In this document: positions 11,837 through 25,390 of the stretch, one piece after another
How the letters are laid out: each line of letters opens with the position of its first letter
Position numbering within the stretch: position 1 is the first letter of the stretch
Assembly: GCF_024362695.1 (NCBI RefSeq)
Contig: NC_065404.1
Location: 7,542,604 to 7,606,603, forward strand
Direction of reading: 5' to 3'
DNA from: Pectinophora gossypiella
Lineage: Eukaryota > Arthropoda > Insecta > Lepidoptera > Gelechiidae
DNA length: 64,000 bases
Notes under the pieces: generated by a model
The model's input: only the letters and a program-made list of their open reading frames with translations
Database searches by the model: none
Told to the model about the DNA's origin: nothing
Made by a program: the position numbers and the translations under genes

Positions 11837-14800
11837 CCTTTAGTCTCACAGGATTACGTGAATGTGACTAAGTTGCTTAGAATGCAACTGGCGCATATTA
11901 CAGAAGTCTAACCAATCTAATACTTACCTACATTATTAATATCTTCTATAACGATAACACGACATTGCGTATGTATTAAATAATAGCGAAAACCTTACTT
12001 ATTCAGTGAATAAAATTAGGGATTCCGACAAAACACTCCACGTGGAATTTTGTGATAAGGTGAAACTTTCCCCTGCTCGCAAATTACACTCTGAATTTCG
12101 TTGATAGAGAAACTTTGTTCAAATGAAATCACTTCAACGGTCTCTGTATTTGCCTATTTCACTTCCCGTAAAGTCACCGTAGCTGGGACTTTTAGTGATT
12201 CCGCGCCCCTTGGACCGAAAACTCAGTAAGGTACCCTATTAGGTATCGGCCTTTCAACCTTATCATCACTCATTAAGTTAATTTCATTTTCCTCAGAGGA
12301 CGCTTTCTTCATCTGAATTCCCAGTATTTAGTAGAGGAAAGATTTTTATCCTTACATTTATTTATCTCAACATGTATATAAAATGTTCCCTAATTTAGCA
12401 ACGTTATACTTGAAACTTCATTGTATGAATTGAATACGTTGAAGCTAGCTTGAAAATATTCTATAGTTCCTTTATAAAGGAAGCGTAGAGTTGACACAAT
12501 AGTAGTCTCATGGCGGAAACGTAGTTTAGCCAACTCGCTTCCAAGTATGTCATTGCACGAGCGAATTAGTGCTAAGTAACCCCCCTTTAGCTGCGAGATA
12601 GTAATAGAAAGCTATCCAGTGGCGGTTAGCACCAGCGCTACGTGAATGTAATGCTACTCATATCCGAAGCCACGCGGCTCCATTATGATATTGCCCTCTG
12701 AGTGAAATTTGTTTTCATACGTTCATAAAAGTAGATTTTTTCCAGAGCGCTTTACGGACCGTGAACAGCAATGAAAGCAACTGGCCCGCATCTGAAATTT
12801 TAAAATAGAATGTTATCTTGTGATTTTTTAGATTCTGCAAGTACCTACTCGCATTTTCTTGGCCGTTTTTATCTTTTTATTGCATACTTCATCGTTTTAA
12901 ATATCGTTCTAGTAAATATTTGAATATCGTTCTATCACGCTACTTTATTAATTTGTACTTCTGGTAAAGACGAAAATGTGTGTATTATGTTCGTTTTATT
13001 CGCAACTAAGAATAAAAAAGAATTCATTTTACTCTTAAAGTAACTTAGTCTTGATGTGAGCCGATTCACAGGTCCTCAGCGCATAGTGCATTGTGTCTGA
13101 GCACGGGCGGTTAAGTTGTCAATCAGACGTAATCGAGGCGAAGCACTTACCGGCTCGGTCGCCGCCATTCAGAGGCTCGCTGACGCAGCCGGCTCTCGAC
13201 GGCCGCACGTGCCGATCGCCGGCTCTCCCCACGATACTATCGCCAACACAACCACTGATCACACAACATACAACGCTATATGCTCTGCCATTTAATCAAT
13301 CCGCAGCGTAACTGCATACCTACATCAATTTCCAAAAATATTTCAGATAAAAATGTTATTGCTTTTATAACAAAATTAATGCCACACTTCATCAGCTACA
13401 ACTTGTTATTTACGCCGACTGGGTACCAGAGTTATTCAAATTTCCCTGCGTTATGAAAGGCCCTACACTAAAATTAATCAAATTAAGAAAGTTTAGAGCA
13501 ACAAAACTCGTCGACCCTTATTTCGTTAGGTAATTCGGCCGTGGTGAAATGACGCGGCGCGACAATTATTTCCATATAACATAATCCTGGTGTTGCGAGG
13601 CGTGTGCTCTCGCGGGACGCGTGATTTGGCGTTTCGGGGACGCGCCGTGCCGGACGGTCGGAGACGTGTCGGGTCCGGCGTCTGGCGCGCCGTCGTTACG
13701 CCGGCTCGACACCCGCCACCGGAAAACTCGTATTAATGTAAATTGGAGTAATCTGCCCTTGCTCTCCCTGTCTACCGTCACAAAAAGCTCTCACTGCTTC
13801 ACCGTAATATCTCTACGAATCGTGAAACGTATTGTTTATTTTTTTTTATTTTGCAGTATTATTTTTGGCGGTCCTTTTTGGGAAAAATGCAGGAAGGGTT
13901 TTTGACTCATTAATTGTAAACAATTTTAATAGAAAAATAATTTGGAGATTTGTTTCTTGTGTCTGTTGGTTTACGATTGATTGATACCCTACACGTGACC
14001 TTTGGGTGGTGCTAAACGAATGACATATTTCTGGTGATAGATCTTTGCTGTAATTGAGCACCACTAATCAGGAATAAAAATTACACAAACTGGAATTTTA
14101 TTTAGATACTTACAATAATAATAATACTTACAAGTATTTAGTTTAACTTAAAACTCAAGTGAATTCAATTTGGAATGGAATTAGTTCGGTCTGTAAAACA
14201 TTTGTTTGTTCAAAGGGCCGTAAGTTATTTTAATTTATCGTAGGTCTAATTTGTTTTTTCTTAACAAGTATTAAACTCGCAACTTTATGAATAGAAAGGA
14301 AATTAATATATTATTTTATTTCTTTTGCAGGTAAGATATTACGCGAATTTTATGTAAGTATAGTTTAATACCTATCGTAGCCTTCCTAAAGACACACACA
14401 ATGCATACATACTTTCCAAGTCATCAACGCCGGCATGCGAGGCACCTTTGAATATAAATTGCGAAGTTTGACTCAAAAATTGGCATTTGTTTCTGTCGCA
14501 ATTCCTCAAGATACGGCGCTACGCCGCGCTCGAAACTCTCACAGAGAACGGAGACATTTGATTTTAAGCCTCGCGGACTATAAGTGTTATTTCTTCGAGA
14601 GAAGTATTATTCTGCGAGAGCAGCGCAGCTCCGCCGTCTCGAATGCTCCATTTAGTTCCAAAGTTTTTCTCGTTTATCACCGTTGGGCTCTCAGAGGCGG
14701 AGATTTTTCCTTTAGATTTGTTGTCACGCCAGACCTTTTTAATGTACCTTTCTTATCGTGGCGTGATTAAGAAAGAACTTGTTTTATATTTAAAACTTTC

Positions 14801-17800
14801 GTGACTACTGTTTAATATATATTAACTAAGTTTTTATCTGGCTGACTTTAGTAGTCAAGGTCGTTGTCATGTTCATAGCGAACCCTTGTGCTAAATGGAG
14901 TCCGTTGACGTAGACAGACGAAGCTCCTGTCGGTGAAGCGAGTCATTCGTTAATTAAGCGGCTGAGACGCGGCTACGATAAAAAAGGGAAGATTACAGCG
15001 GCAGAGGCTGAGTGCGGCGACCGAACAGGTGCGAAGCGCCCGTAAGCCGGCGTCGCGCCCGCCGCCCGCGCCCCGGCGCCGCCGCCGCGTGCTGCGCTTA
15101 GATAAAAGGATTAGCACACTTTCTACTTTCATCTAAAAGGCACTAACTTCTTCCTTTACGTACGACTATCATGTTACGTTGATACGTGTAACAATATTTT
15201 ACGCCTTGGGAGCAATTTTTTCATTGAACCTTACAATAGAACTTGTTTTCCTAATGACGTCATTATCCTCCTGGCCGCTTCCCAATTATTTCGGGACGGG
15301 AGATGGCTTTTATTTTTCTACCATTGATGTATTTTCATTATTTGAACTACAAAAGAAGTGTTTCTTTTCTATCGGCCACAACCGCCGAACATTTTTGTTT
15401 TCTACCAATTGATTCATGTATAGGTAAGAATGCATAATAATTTAGTCTTTTGTTGGTAAAGTAAGTATCAATTACATCAATAATGAGAAAAAGAAATTCT
15501 ACGCAAATTTCCAATTTATTGGAGACGACTAACTAGGATTGGATTTCGGCGCATCCTTAATGTTTGTCTTTAATTTATTGCGTCTTGAAATAGGCTTACT
15601 AATGGGATAACTTCGTTTACTTTGGCTCCTTTTCCCTTGATCCAACATAATCTCGATAACATTTTAGTGTTTGTATTTCACAAGAGACGTCGCAAATATA
15701 TTTTGAAATTTGTTACAAAGTTAACGACGAGTGATTTCGAGTTTATGTCTTTTTTACAAAAAAATATTGTGTGGTGATAGCCTTGAAACAACAGGCGAGG
15801 TGAGATTGTGTTCCCGTCGCGCCGTCTCCGCCGTCGCCGTCATAATGACAAGCGACCATTCCGGCCCTCACCCTGAGATTGGAAAATGCCTCCGTAACTT
15901 TTCTACTTATACAAAAAGTTAACGCGAAAACTTCGTTAATGCTCCAATGGCTTAAGGCCTATTTTTATTGTTTGATACCCAGTGTTCTCCAGTGGATATT
16001 ATATCCCATCTATTTTCAGTTCTTATGAAAAGGACTCTATCACAAGTTTGTCAGAAAATGTTGTCGTACCCCTGTCAAAACTTACCAAACTATGTATTAT
16101 TTATGCCTTTGTCGCGAGAACGGGTAAAACTTTTAACCCCTACCTTTCATTCTGTGCTTATTTATTTTGTCCAATCATTGACAAATCTAGAAAGAAATAA
16201 TAATAATAAGATGCGACACGTATTAAATTGCGTCGGAGAACAACGCAGCGACAGGCCATTTCAAGAATGTCGGTAGTCATAAAACAATGTGAACGCTAAC
16301 GTAACTTTCTAACTGATGTTAGGAAATTTTCATAAAGATATAGTTAAAATGATTTGTGTTGTATGAAATGTCTGATTCGGGTAAATGGCGCTGTAAAAAT
16401 GTTGGGTAGTTGGGTGGAGGCTCGCGTAAACAGCTCGGTAAATCACACGGAGTGTGCGCCGCAGCTCGACTTGGACAATATTTGTGCCAATAAAATCCTC
16501 CCTAACAAAGCTGTTGTTGTCAACGGAAAGCCGTCTGACCTGTTTTTAGTCTATCACGGATTTCGCGTCATCGTTTCCGAAGCCTCATAAAAATGGACCA
16601 ATATTTTTTTTTATTCCAACCATTACGTGAATTGGATGGCGCATGCAGATAAAATAATATTAGGCAATTTGCTGAAATATAAATAAATACACGTGTTTCT
16701 CTTAAGATGAAGGCTCATCGTCAAGTTTTAAAAGTCTTTAATGAAGCTTTATTATAAGGACAATACTACTTTAATCTAAATCATTAAGTACAGTTAAAAT
16801 GTTTTTTTTCTCGAATCTCATAATGCCAGATATAAATCATTGTTTATGAAAATATAATTGAGTTAATATCTTATTCATTACAGCGTCTCAGCAGTAGGTA
16901 TATTACTGTAGAATGTTTGAATCACGAGAACTTTAGGTAGGTATAGCAGTTATACATGTGTGAGTGTTGCGAAGAAGTAGCGTTGTTCTGAAGTTGAGAA
17001 CTGATGCGGCGGGCGCGGCGCCCCGAGCGGGTCCCGCGCGTGCCATTGCAGCGTAACGACGCATTTGCATCTATGTTAATAACTCTCCCGCTTATTATTC
17101 CTCTTGTCTTACATCACAACCCTCCGTGAATTTTCCTACCGAATATGTGGCCTGAATATACATGGTTCGATTTGAATAACACTCAATACTCGTCAGTGGA
17201 AAGGATTAATTAAGATTAATTTATTGAATGGTCGGTTCGGTTGCTTTTATTTTATCTCCATTTTAATTTGAAACATTATTTCGACGTTTCAATTGCCTTT
17301 AATAAACTCGGGATTAATCATTTGAATGTCTGTGACACGCGGTAAGTAAGTAAAATAATGTTGATATGTCGCGTCTCAGCAGGAAAAATCGGGTTTATGT
17401 AACACACTTTCGTTTTCTTAGCTTCTCAATAACTTGAAAACTATCAGCGGCAGCTCTTGCGGGTGGATAACTAATAAAGTAAGTTGGAGAGGAAAAGTAA
17501 ACTAATATCGGATGGTTCTGGCGACGGGCGCCGCTGGCCGCTCGCCGCGTCCGCGCCCGCTCGCGTGTCCTCATCCCGCACAGATTTATTACTTTTAATA
17601 TGAGCACTCCATCCGCCTATGAATGTCGTCGTCGCTTTATACTAGGACTTTATGAAAATTTCTACCTTAAAGAATCAAATTTATTTCTGATCTTACTTTA
17701 GTATTACCGGTGAATTCATAGCAATGTAAGCGTAACTGCATTGTGCTCATCACCTTTACCAAACTCAATTTTCTCACTCCTACATTTTCTGAATTATAAA

Positions 17801-20217
17801 TAGCATTTCAAAGTGATCGTCAAAGAACAAGAAACAAAACAATAATCATTAGCACTTCTCCCATCTTTCTCACTTCTAAAGTCATTACAAAAAGTTTCTT
17901 AAAATTTGCGAAAAAAGTTTTGGTACAAATTAAGAGCAAATTTTACTCCGTCCGTTTAGCCATTAGTAATCTCAAAGTTCTAATGAATTTTCTTCTCTGA
18001 CATTGAAAAATGAATTTCGACCCTTACTTCTTTGCCTTTGGGACACCGGAGAGCTCCGCACTAAGCTCAAATCGATTCGCGGTTACTGGGACGATTTTAT
18101 CCTACCTACTACTACATTTACATGATGTATCTCGAAAACGAGTTCTGCTTGTTTTAACCACGCAAAAAATATCACACGCCTCCTGCGCTCGACAAAAATA
18201 CGTCTGCATTGTATGCGTATTTGAACATAGAAAACGTTTTCTTTTGTTGGATAAACGGAACGTTATCGGCAGTGTATTGCTATGCAGAGTAGCAAATATT
18301 TTCGATGAGAGTTCCGAGTGAAGAGCGGCCGCCTCGCGCCGCCCGCACCCCTCATTACCCCTAACGGGGGCCCATTAGGCGCACGGGCCGGAGTGCCCCG
18401 GACCGTAGTTAATCCACGTCCTCATTCACTGTTATTTCGAAGGTCTGATCTAATCTAAACAGGGCTTAGGATCCAACACTGCTCGTATTTCGCGCGACTC
18501 GTCCCTTTTATGTACTTCACTATCCTCATACCCGGCCGCCGCGCCGGTCGGTTGACGTTTGCCTTTGCCATAAAAGGAAATAACACTTCCGAAACTTCCG
18601 ATGCGATTTCGTGTTAATACCTTTGTATGAAAATTAATTTTGTCGTCGGTGCTTAAGCGGCCATGACGACATAATTGCGAGCTTACATATAGAAGTTTCG
18701 CGACGGAAGTTGGTAACAACTAGGGGTGTAGTGAAGAGCCTACTCTGTCGCCAAGTTGATGAAATATTACGATAATGCTGACGCAAGCGGTGACGGCGGA
18801 GGCCGAAGGCCCTAGTGGAAGGGTCAATTTGGAAGCTATTATACGCCGGCGGTTAGAGGCCTACTTCCGGCGGCTGCACTAAGCTGCCGTGTTCCAATCC
18901 ACCCGCTCAATTTCGGCCTTTCTACAGCGCCATTCAGCCTTCCCACATTTACTGTAACTACATTTTAACACTAAACGCAGTGTAATCTACCACGATTCAT
19001 GGGCCGTATAATACAAATGCATAACAATTTCTTGCTATTTCTTTGATTTAACATTCTGATCCGTATTTAAACATAACGGAAATATAGATATAGTCCGGTT
19101 TTGATGAAGCGCTTTAATGAAATGCTTTGGGGGTGAAAATGTTTATCGCAGTAGGTACCTCAACGGTAAGCCGATTTCGGATTACCTCTTCATTTTTTAC
19201 GGTCTCGTAGAAATTTACGAATTTAGATTGAGTATTTATGGATTTCATATCCGATATTCATTTATTGCTGGGTCGGGTCGGTTCGACCCCGGCGAAAGGT
19301 GCAAAGTTAAATTTGACTTTTACTACAATTATTCATTGAATAACCTTCCTTTCACGATGTTTGAATACAAGTACTATACCTAAGCATGTGTAATGTTTCA
19401 AAATTTCGGTCATGAGGAACATTTTGGGTTTGAGATTATTCTTAATTTCTCGTCTTCATTTACTGATATTACGCTTCAAAGCTAATCTTTAATTGTTTAA
19501 ATCGCATCAAATACTTATTGTGATATATAATTTCCAAGACAACTTACCTATAGTTGGAGCTCTTGTGTAGCTATACCTTGGACAGCGATAGGGCAATGCG
19601 CATATAGGTGCCGCTAGTGGAAAAGCTGTGTAGAACATTGTAGTGGGGCAGCAAACGAGGAGTTATGACGGCAGCGAAGGATTACGTGAGTGGATGTCGT
19701 AATAAAGCTTGCGATGAAGCCGTTACCCGAAGATAAACGTAAATATCTCCGGCCGTAGCTGTCGGCTGGCTCGACTATAGAGATTGTATCCATCTCTTCT
19801 CTTTATATTACCAATAATATTTTTCATTGCACCTCACTTGTTCACACTTAAATACTTGCACACAAAAATGCACCCATGAAGCAATGCAATTTCCTAAAGT
19901 TTTTGAAATACGCCGGTAGTATATCTGTCAGGTAGTCTTCGCCACGATAACATCTCATACAGAAAGCCGGCACGGCGAGCCAGGCAGCGCCCGTGGTGAC
20001 GGCGTGTGTCCTTTGTGCTCCATAACGTATGTATTCCCGCGCCTGCTCTTATCTCCTAAATTAATTACATAAATCTTGTTTGCATACGTCTTAAGCGCAT
20101 GACACGCCACCATAATTCAACCAGAGCGTCGGTTTACACTGCTAATGAAGGACTACAATACGACACGAGGTGCATTAGCCTTAGGTTTAGTCATTATTTA
20201 TTGCTCTAAAGACATAT

Positions 20218-20220
<3 letters not shown>
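11837..20220. other. Long non-coding stretch with CpG-rich patches
   Basis: No supportable gene or RNA. CpG-rich patches occur near 13100-13240, 13550-13720, 15000-15100, 16995-17045, 17515-17575 and 18320-18400. Several are flanked by AT-rich blocks with TAAT/ATTA cores, the usual appearance of insect intronic or intergenic regulatory DNA. None of the short frames (longest about 110 codons) shows a recognisable domain. Confidence 0.6.

Positions 20221-20282
<62 letters not shown>
20221..20282. repeat. (AT)31 microsatellite
   Basis: An uninterrupted AT dinucleotide tract of 62 bp. Self-complementary, so likely length-polymorphic and prone to cruciform formation and to assembly or sequencing error. 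Confidence 0.98.
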
Positions 20283-20286
<4 letters not shown>

Positions 20287-22864
20287 CAACAGTACACCTA
20301 AGTAAATGATCACATATTCTCTGTTTAGCTCTAATCTTAGCGCACAAAATTTATCTTCTTTTTTTTTTGTGAAACAAAAAATGTAACCGAGATTTAGTGG
20401 AACTGCAGCTCTTATCGTAATTTATGTGTCGTACAATATGTGCGTCCTCTTAAATAATATGGTACACGTTTGTTTAAAATTTTAGTTACATATTTGTAAT
20501 ACGGCAAAGAATGAGAATTCTTATTGATGGGAATGAAATTAGGTAAATAAATATGAAACTATGTGCGGCAATGTCAGCCCTCAAGTTTTCCTTAGGTCGG
20601 AGAGGCGACGGTCATGATTTCCCTGGGCATTCGCTGTCGGGAGTTGATCTGGAGACATCGCCCGACTCGTCTGCACACCGAGCCTTATTGCAATCACGTC
20701 AGCCACGCTCCGCAGCACCCACTCGCCTCGCACCTTGATCAATGCTCTTTCACACACGACACAAGCACACAGCGACACATTACTTCTTGTCTCCAACTCT
20801 CTAATACGACATTGCTTGCTCAACGCGAATGAAATCTTCAGTGTTCGACTTTGAGAGTATATTCTTTGGCAAATACTAAAGTATATTTATAAAGTTTCTG
20901 GTAAGGTTCGTTGTACTTTAAAGATCAATCTTTTCATGAGTATGATATGCTTAAAACACAATACAAATACTTACTTTGAATATAGGTAGATGTGCGATAC
21001 GAAACTTTGGTAATTTACTTTACGAGGCGTGTCTTGAGATATATTCACAGGTGCAAGAGATAGAAATTGTCTGACATAAAATCGGTTTAGCGACGTGGGT
21101 TTCAATCACGAGCAACTCTGTGTCGCCGTCTAGCAGAGTAAAGAGAGTAAATGAAGAGTTCCTCACAAGCCGTTCAAATATTCCGGGGCGCAGCTCTGCA
21201 GCGACGCCGGCGCCCGCACCGCGTGGTAATCAGCTTTTGTGTGCAGTAATTGGGTGTCTGAGCTGCCAACCGAAGCATTTATTCCCGATAAATTGAAAAC
21301 TGTTCTATGCTTTAAACGATTGAAACTACGAGCTACGCTATTTTGAGTTAAGGACTAATCGCAAATGTAAAAAGTTTTCTTTGAAGTTTTAGTCGTACAT
21401 TAATAAACATTATAACCATTTAATTTACTTTCAAAATGTCGTTATGTCTGACATTCCACGCGAGTCATACGCATGCCTAATTAAGACAGCGCTGTAAAAT
21501 TGCCAGACCGCCAGTAATAGCCTTGCTAATGAAAATATTGTGTCGTTACAGATATCCTCCCCCGCAATTGTAAGGCCCTTACCGTAGTATCTACGCGGTG
21601 GAACGGCGTCATTTACATATTTTAATAAAATAATATCGCAACTGAATCGTAACTGAGAACTTGATTTAAGTTCTTACCGCGATGAATGTAAATTCGCCAC
21701 CGCCGCTACCGCAATTCCAGATTTCAATTCTGGAATTAATGGCAGCCGTCGCTGGGCCGAAGCTCGTCTAATATTTGCGTTACTTCCGGGGACTTCTCTT
21801 TGGGAATGGAATAAATTAGTGCCAGTAACCGAAACGTACGTTACATCGAACCCCGATGACGGAACTCGTAGAAACTCATGATTATTATTTAAATTATGAT
21901 CCAAGTTTAGTCGATGAAAGGCGAGGATTTTTCAGGTGATGTTTTTAGAGTATTGAGTAGGCTGTGCACGGCGGCGCTTGGCCCTGCTAAGCGTGCATTA
22001 ATATTGTCAATAGTTGGAGTTAGTGGAAGTGAAGTACGTGTTCCGCCTGCCGCTATCTACGGCGCAGCTCGCGCGGTGAATTCGAATGGCCTCCCTCCCC
22101 CGCCGCCCACCGCGCCGCCGCGCCCTCCACCCCGTAACGCCCCATAAACTCGCGTCTTAATTTTAACTTTATTTCTTACCGCTACTGTGTTCCAAGAAAA
22201 TTAAGTGTGAACATACCACGCTGAGGGATTCACACAAGTGCTATCATTATTTATACCCCCATTTGCGTAATAGGATCTCTTGAAAACCTTAAGAAATTAC
22301 ACCAGAATTAATAACGTGTACGTAGTAAGTAAAGGAAACCATTATGAATCATAACTATTTTGGTATTATGCCTGTAAAGGAGGCCCAGTACTAACCTGTA
22401 GGAGGTGCCACCTACTCAGTTTGTGCTTGGTATTTTCCTTCCACGTCCTAAACTGAAGCGTTTTCTTTAAATATTTTCCTCTCAGTCGGAAAGCGAATAT
22501 TTACTTAACATGTTTTTAATCTTTCTGAGGTATTCTTGAGTATAATATTTCATTTAACGTCCAACTCATTATTATCTTTGTCTTCATAAAAATATATTTC
22601 ACTGTTTATATATTTTCACACATTTGATTTCTGAAATGACAACTTTAACCTAGTTTTGCAAAATGAAATAAAATATGTACATAGTTTACTGCTATAAATG
22701 TGATGTGTATTGGCGGTACTCGTAGCTATTGGTGTCTAGAAATACTGAAGAAATAACCCTTACAATACATGTCTCTTAAAAAGAAGGGCATTTATATGGC
22801 TACTTGGCTGCAGTATTAAATTAAAACTTTTTGTGAGAGTAAATAAAGATTTTATTATTAAATA
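20283..22864. other. Non-coding stretch
   Basis: No gene seen. CpG-rich patches near 21185-21225 and 22030-22140 produce Pro/Arg-rich open frames that are compositional artefacts. Confidence 0.6.
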
Positions 22865-23130
22865 TCTCCAGGTTGTCCAAAAAGTGTATTTTTTTTATAA
22901 TATTGCAAATGGAATTATTAAAGATAACTTGTCAAAAAACAGAACTTGAAAAACTGTTCATTTGCAGAAAAAGCATGTAAAAAACCAAGCGCGCATGTGT
23001 ATTGCTTCAAAAATACTAATATTCAAAAATCTCAAAAACTATAAAAAATTTACTGAGGTCTCATATTTAGTACGTCGTATGTGGGCTATCAGCTGGTAAA
23101 AGGTTACCCATGACTTTTTGGACACCTGGC
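22865..23130. mobile_element. Mariner-like MITE (non-autonomous DNA element)
   Basis: The left end reads CCAGGTTGTCCAAAAAGT (from 22868). The right end is its near-exact inverted partner, ACTTTTTGGACACCTGG (to 23129), one base shorter inside the repeat. TA dinucleotides lie just outside both ends (22863-22864, 23131-23132), as expected for Tc1/mariner target duplications. The ~265 bp interior has no coding capacity. The terminal sequence resembles the AGGTTGTCCxAAAAGT class of mariner ends. Immobile without a transposase supplied elsewhere. Confidence 0.7.
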
Positions 23131-25078
23131 TATCCGTAGCAGTGTGCTACGGGCCTACGCCGTAGACGATACTTGTAGAAGACTTGAGAGATTCCTACGT
23201 GATTACAGTGCGATTCATATTTTCAACGTTTTTTCATTATCTGATTTATATACTGTTTTATAACATTCAAACGCATATAGGCTGTTTACGTTATTTTTAT
23301 TACATGAGTATCATCATAATAATTATCATCTTACAAGGAAGTACTATGCGGTGTTCATAGTTTTGTTGGCCATTTACGTATAAGTTTTCACTTATCGAAA
23401 ATATATCTAAGTATATATTTATATATCGCAGACTATTGGAAAAATAAATCAATCCATTATTAAAAATTCCGTGCAGACATTAGAATTTCAAATATAAAAA
23501 ATATTTACATATTCTAAATTGACTTTTATAATCAATTTCTCTATCAATTTACTCACTTCCATTGATATCCATAAATGTATAAACTGCAATAATACAAAAT
23601 CGTATAACTTTATTTATACTGCTGCTAGATATAACAATAACAACAAATACGAAGAATAGCCGCAGGTAAAGTTGCACAGTCGCCTCACTCCGTCATGTTT
23701 GGCAACAACAATATAGAAATAGATTGCCAATTCCGGTGGTTACGTATCTGGTTATTGCGAGTTTACATCGAGAGCACGTCGGAGCGTTTGGAATTTTCTC
23801 AAAGGTAGAAGTTTTCTCTGACGCGTGCAATTTCCAAGTTGTGCAAGAGGTCGGTGGCGGCCGCGTGGGCTGAGAGAGCGTGCGGCCCGGCGGCGGCAGC
23901 GGCGGCGGCTCGGCCGCCGAGGCCCGCGAGTTCCCCCCGCCGCGCCCGCTGCCACCCCGCGCCCGCCACACAATAGCGATTATTGGGGCAATCGGAGGCG
24001 CCCTAGGCCGTGCCCGAGACGAGCCCCGCGATGCAAATAAAATTCGGAGGAGGCCACGGCCGGACAACGCTGGCCCTCGTTATTATTCGGCTCTCGCGGA
24101 ATTGCTTTTATGTCCTTAATGGAAAAGTGAGATATTTATTTCGAGTTTGTGAAAAGACTTTTTACATTTTCCCAGTTATACCTACAAGTCGTGGCTTTAA
24201 ATTATACGATTCCGCCGGCCTTGTTTGATTTTACATTAACATTAGCTTTTTGTCGAGTCCTATTTTGGTTTCTCGTTAGCATATTTAAGGAAATTAATCA
24301 CGGTAGTCTTATTGGAGGAGAATACGTAATGTGACTTAACGTGACAATTTTGTTAGATGTTTAAGTATTAAAGGACAGCTGGTAGTGGTCGGTGTCAGTT
24401 ATGGTAAGGGGATTACAGGGAGGTTGAAAGGGCGGCGTGCCGCTGGCTAGTCTACAGCTGTGATTTCATTAACGTGGCGAGTCGGCCGGCGGCGGCCTGT
24501 CTCGTGCTACGACTCTGCGTCGCTCTGCTTCCACCAATAGCTCTGTGACTTCGCTCCAAGTCTCCAGCATTTCTAACCAAACCCATGTGTACGCCCCATT
24601 CCAAATTGTCACGAGTTCATTAGGTGACTCTACTGTATTGTTTATTTTAGTGCGGAGACCTTTTTGCCCTCCCGTTTTTCATTCATTCCATGTTTTAGTT
24701 CGTTAGTAATAATTTTACTAAATGTAAGTTGAACCAAATTAGAACTTACTTTTGTTTACTTTTGCCCGTGGCTATGCAAGAATAACTTACTATACTATTC
24801 TATCATATACGATGTATGTATGAAACTAAAGGTTCTAAGTACATTCCATCTCTATACGGACCGACACTCTTCAATTTATAACCGATACAACAGCAATTCC
24901 AAGTAAAGCATTTCGTTTTTCATCACAAATCTATTATCGCTAGGTAACAGAGCTACTCAAGGATTACACGCTACTGTAGATTGAAAAAAAAAAACAAGTA
25001 TAAACAGTTAATTTACTTATTTTATACGTTCAAAGGCAAGGAGCGTCCATGCCGTTTGGATAATTATAATAAATAATA
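23131..25078. other. Non-coding stretch with a strong CpG-rich block
   Basis: The block at about 23840-24070 is strongly GC- and CpG-rich and gives long spurious Ala/Arg/Pro frames on both strands. No splice-bounded coding exon is evident. A second patch lies at 24480-24520. It could be a promoter or conserved regulatory block; sequence alone does not decide. Confidence 0.55.
23134..23168. repeat. GTAGCA-N4-GCTACG motif cluster
   Basis: Just outside the right end of the mariner-like MITE. GTAGCA, four bases, GCTACG, then CGTAG. The same layout occurs at 39145-39188, and a looser version at 10911-10966. Confidence 0.45.
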
Positions 25079-25089
25079 AATAAACTATT

Positions 25090-25379
25090 CTCCACTGGTC
25101 CCGGGTTCGAATCCCGATGGGAACAAATCACAAAAATCACTTTGTGATCCCTAGTTTGGTTAGGACATTACAAGCTGATCACCTGATTGTCCAAAAAGTA
25201 AAAAGATCCGTGCTTCGGAAGGCACGTTAAGCCGTTGGTCCCGGTTATTACTTACTGATGTAAGTACGTAGTCGTTACATGAGTCATGTCAGGGGCCTAT
25301 GGCGGCTCAGTAATAACCCTGACACCAGGGTTGACGGGGTTGGTAATTCACCTCATAATCCACACGATAGAAGAAGAAG
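25090..25379 (+). mobile_element. tRNA-derived SINE, 5'-truncated, tail type B
   Basis: Starts inside the tRNA-like head: a clear pol III B box (GGGTTCGAATCCCG, about 25103-25116) but no A-box region. The body has the phrases shared by the other copies (TCACTTTGTGA, CACCTGATTGTCC, CCGTGCTTCGGAAGGCACG, AAGCCGTTGGTCCCGG). The 3' tail is the CTTACTGATGTAAG ... GTCAGGGGCC ... ACCAGGGTTGACGGGG type, ending in AGAAGAAGAAGAAT. Candidate 11 bp target duplication with one mismatch: AATAAACTATT at 25079-25089 and AATAAACTGTT at 25380-25390. I recognise this family as widespread in Lepidoptera. Confidence 0.88.
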
Positions 25380-25390
25380 AATAAACTGTT

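Noticed and set aside
23693..24119. Long Ala/Arg/Pro-rich frames on both strands
   Set aside because: Low-complexity GC-rich block; no splice sites or domain support a protein.
25100..25120. Possible tRNA gene from GGGTTCGAATCCCG
   Set aside because: Only the T-arm/B box is present; no cloverleaf. The sequence is a SINE head. The same applies at 37330, 45315, 52905 and 59550.
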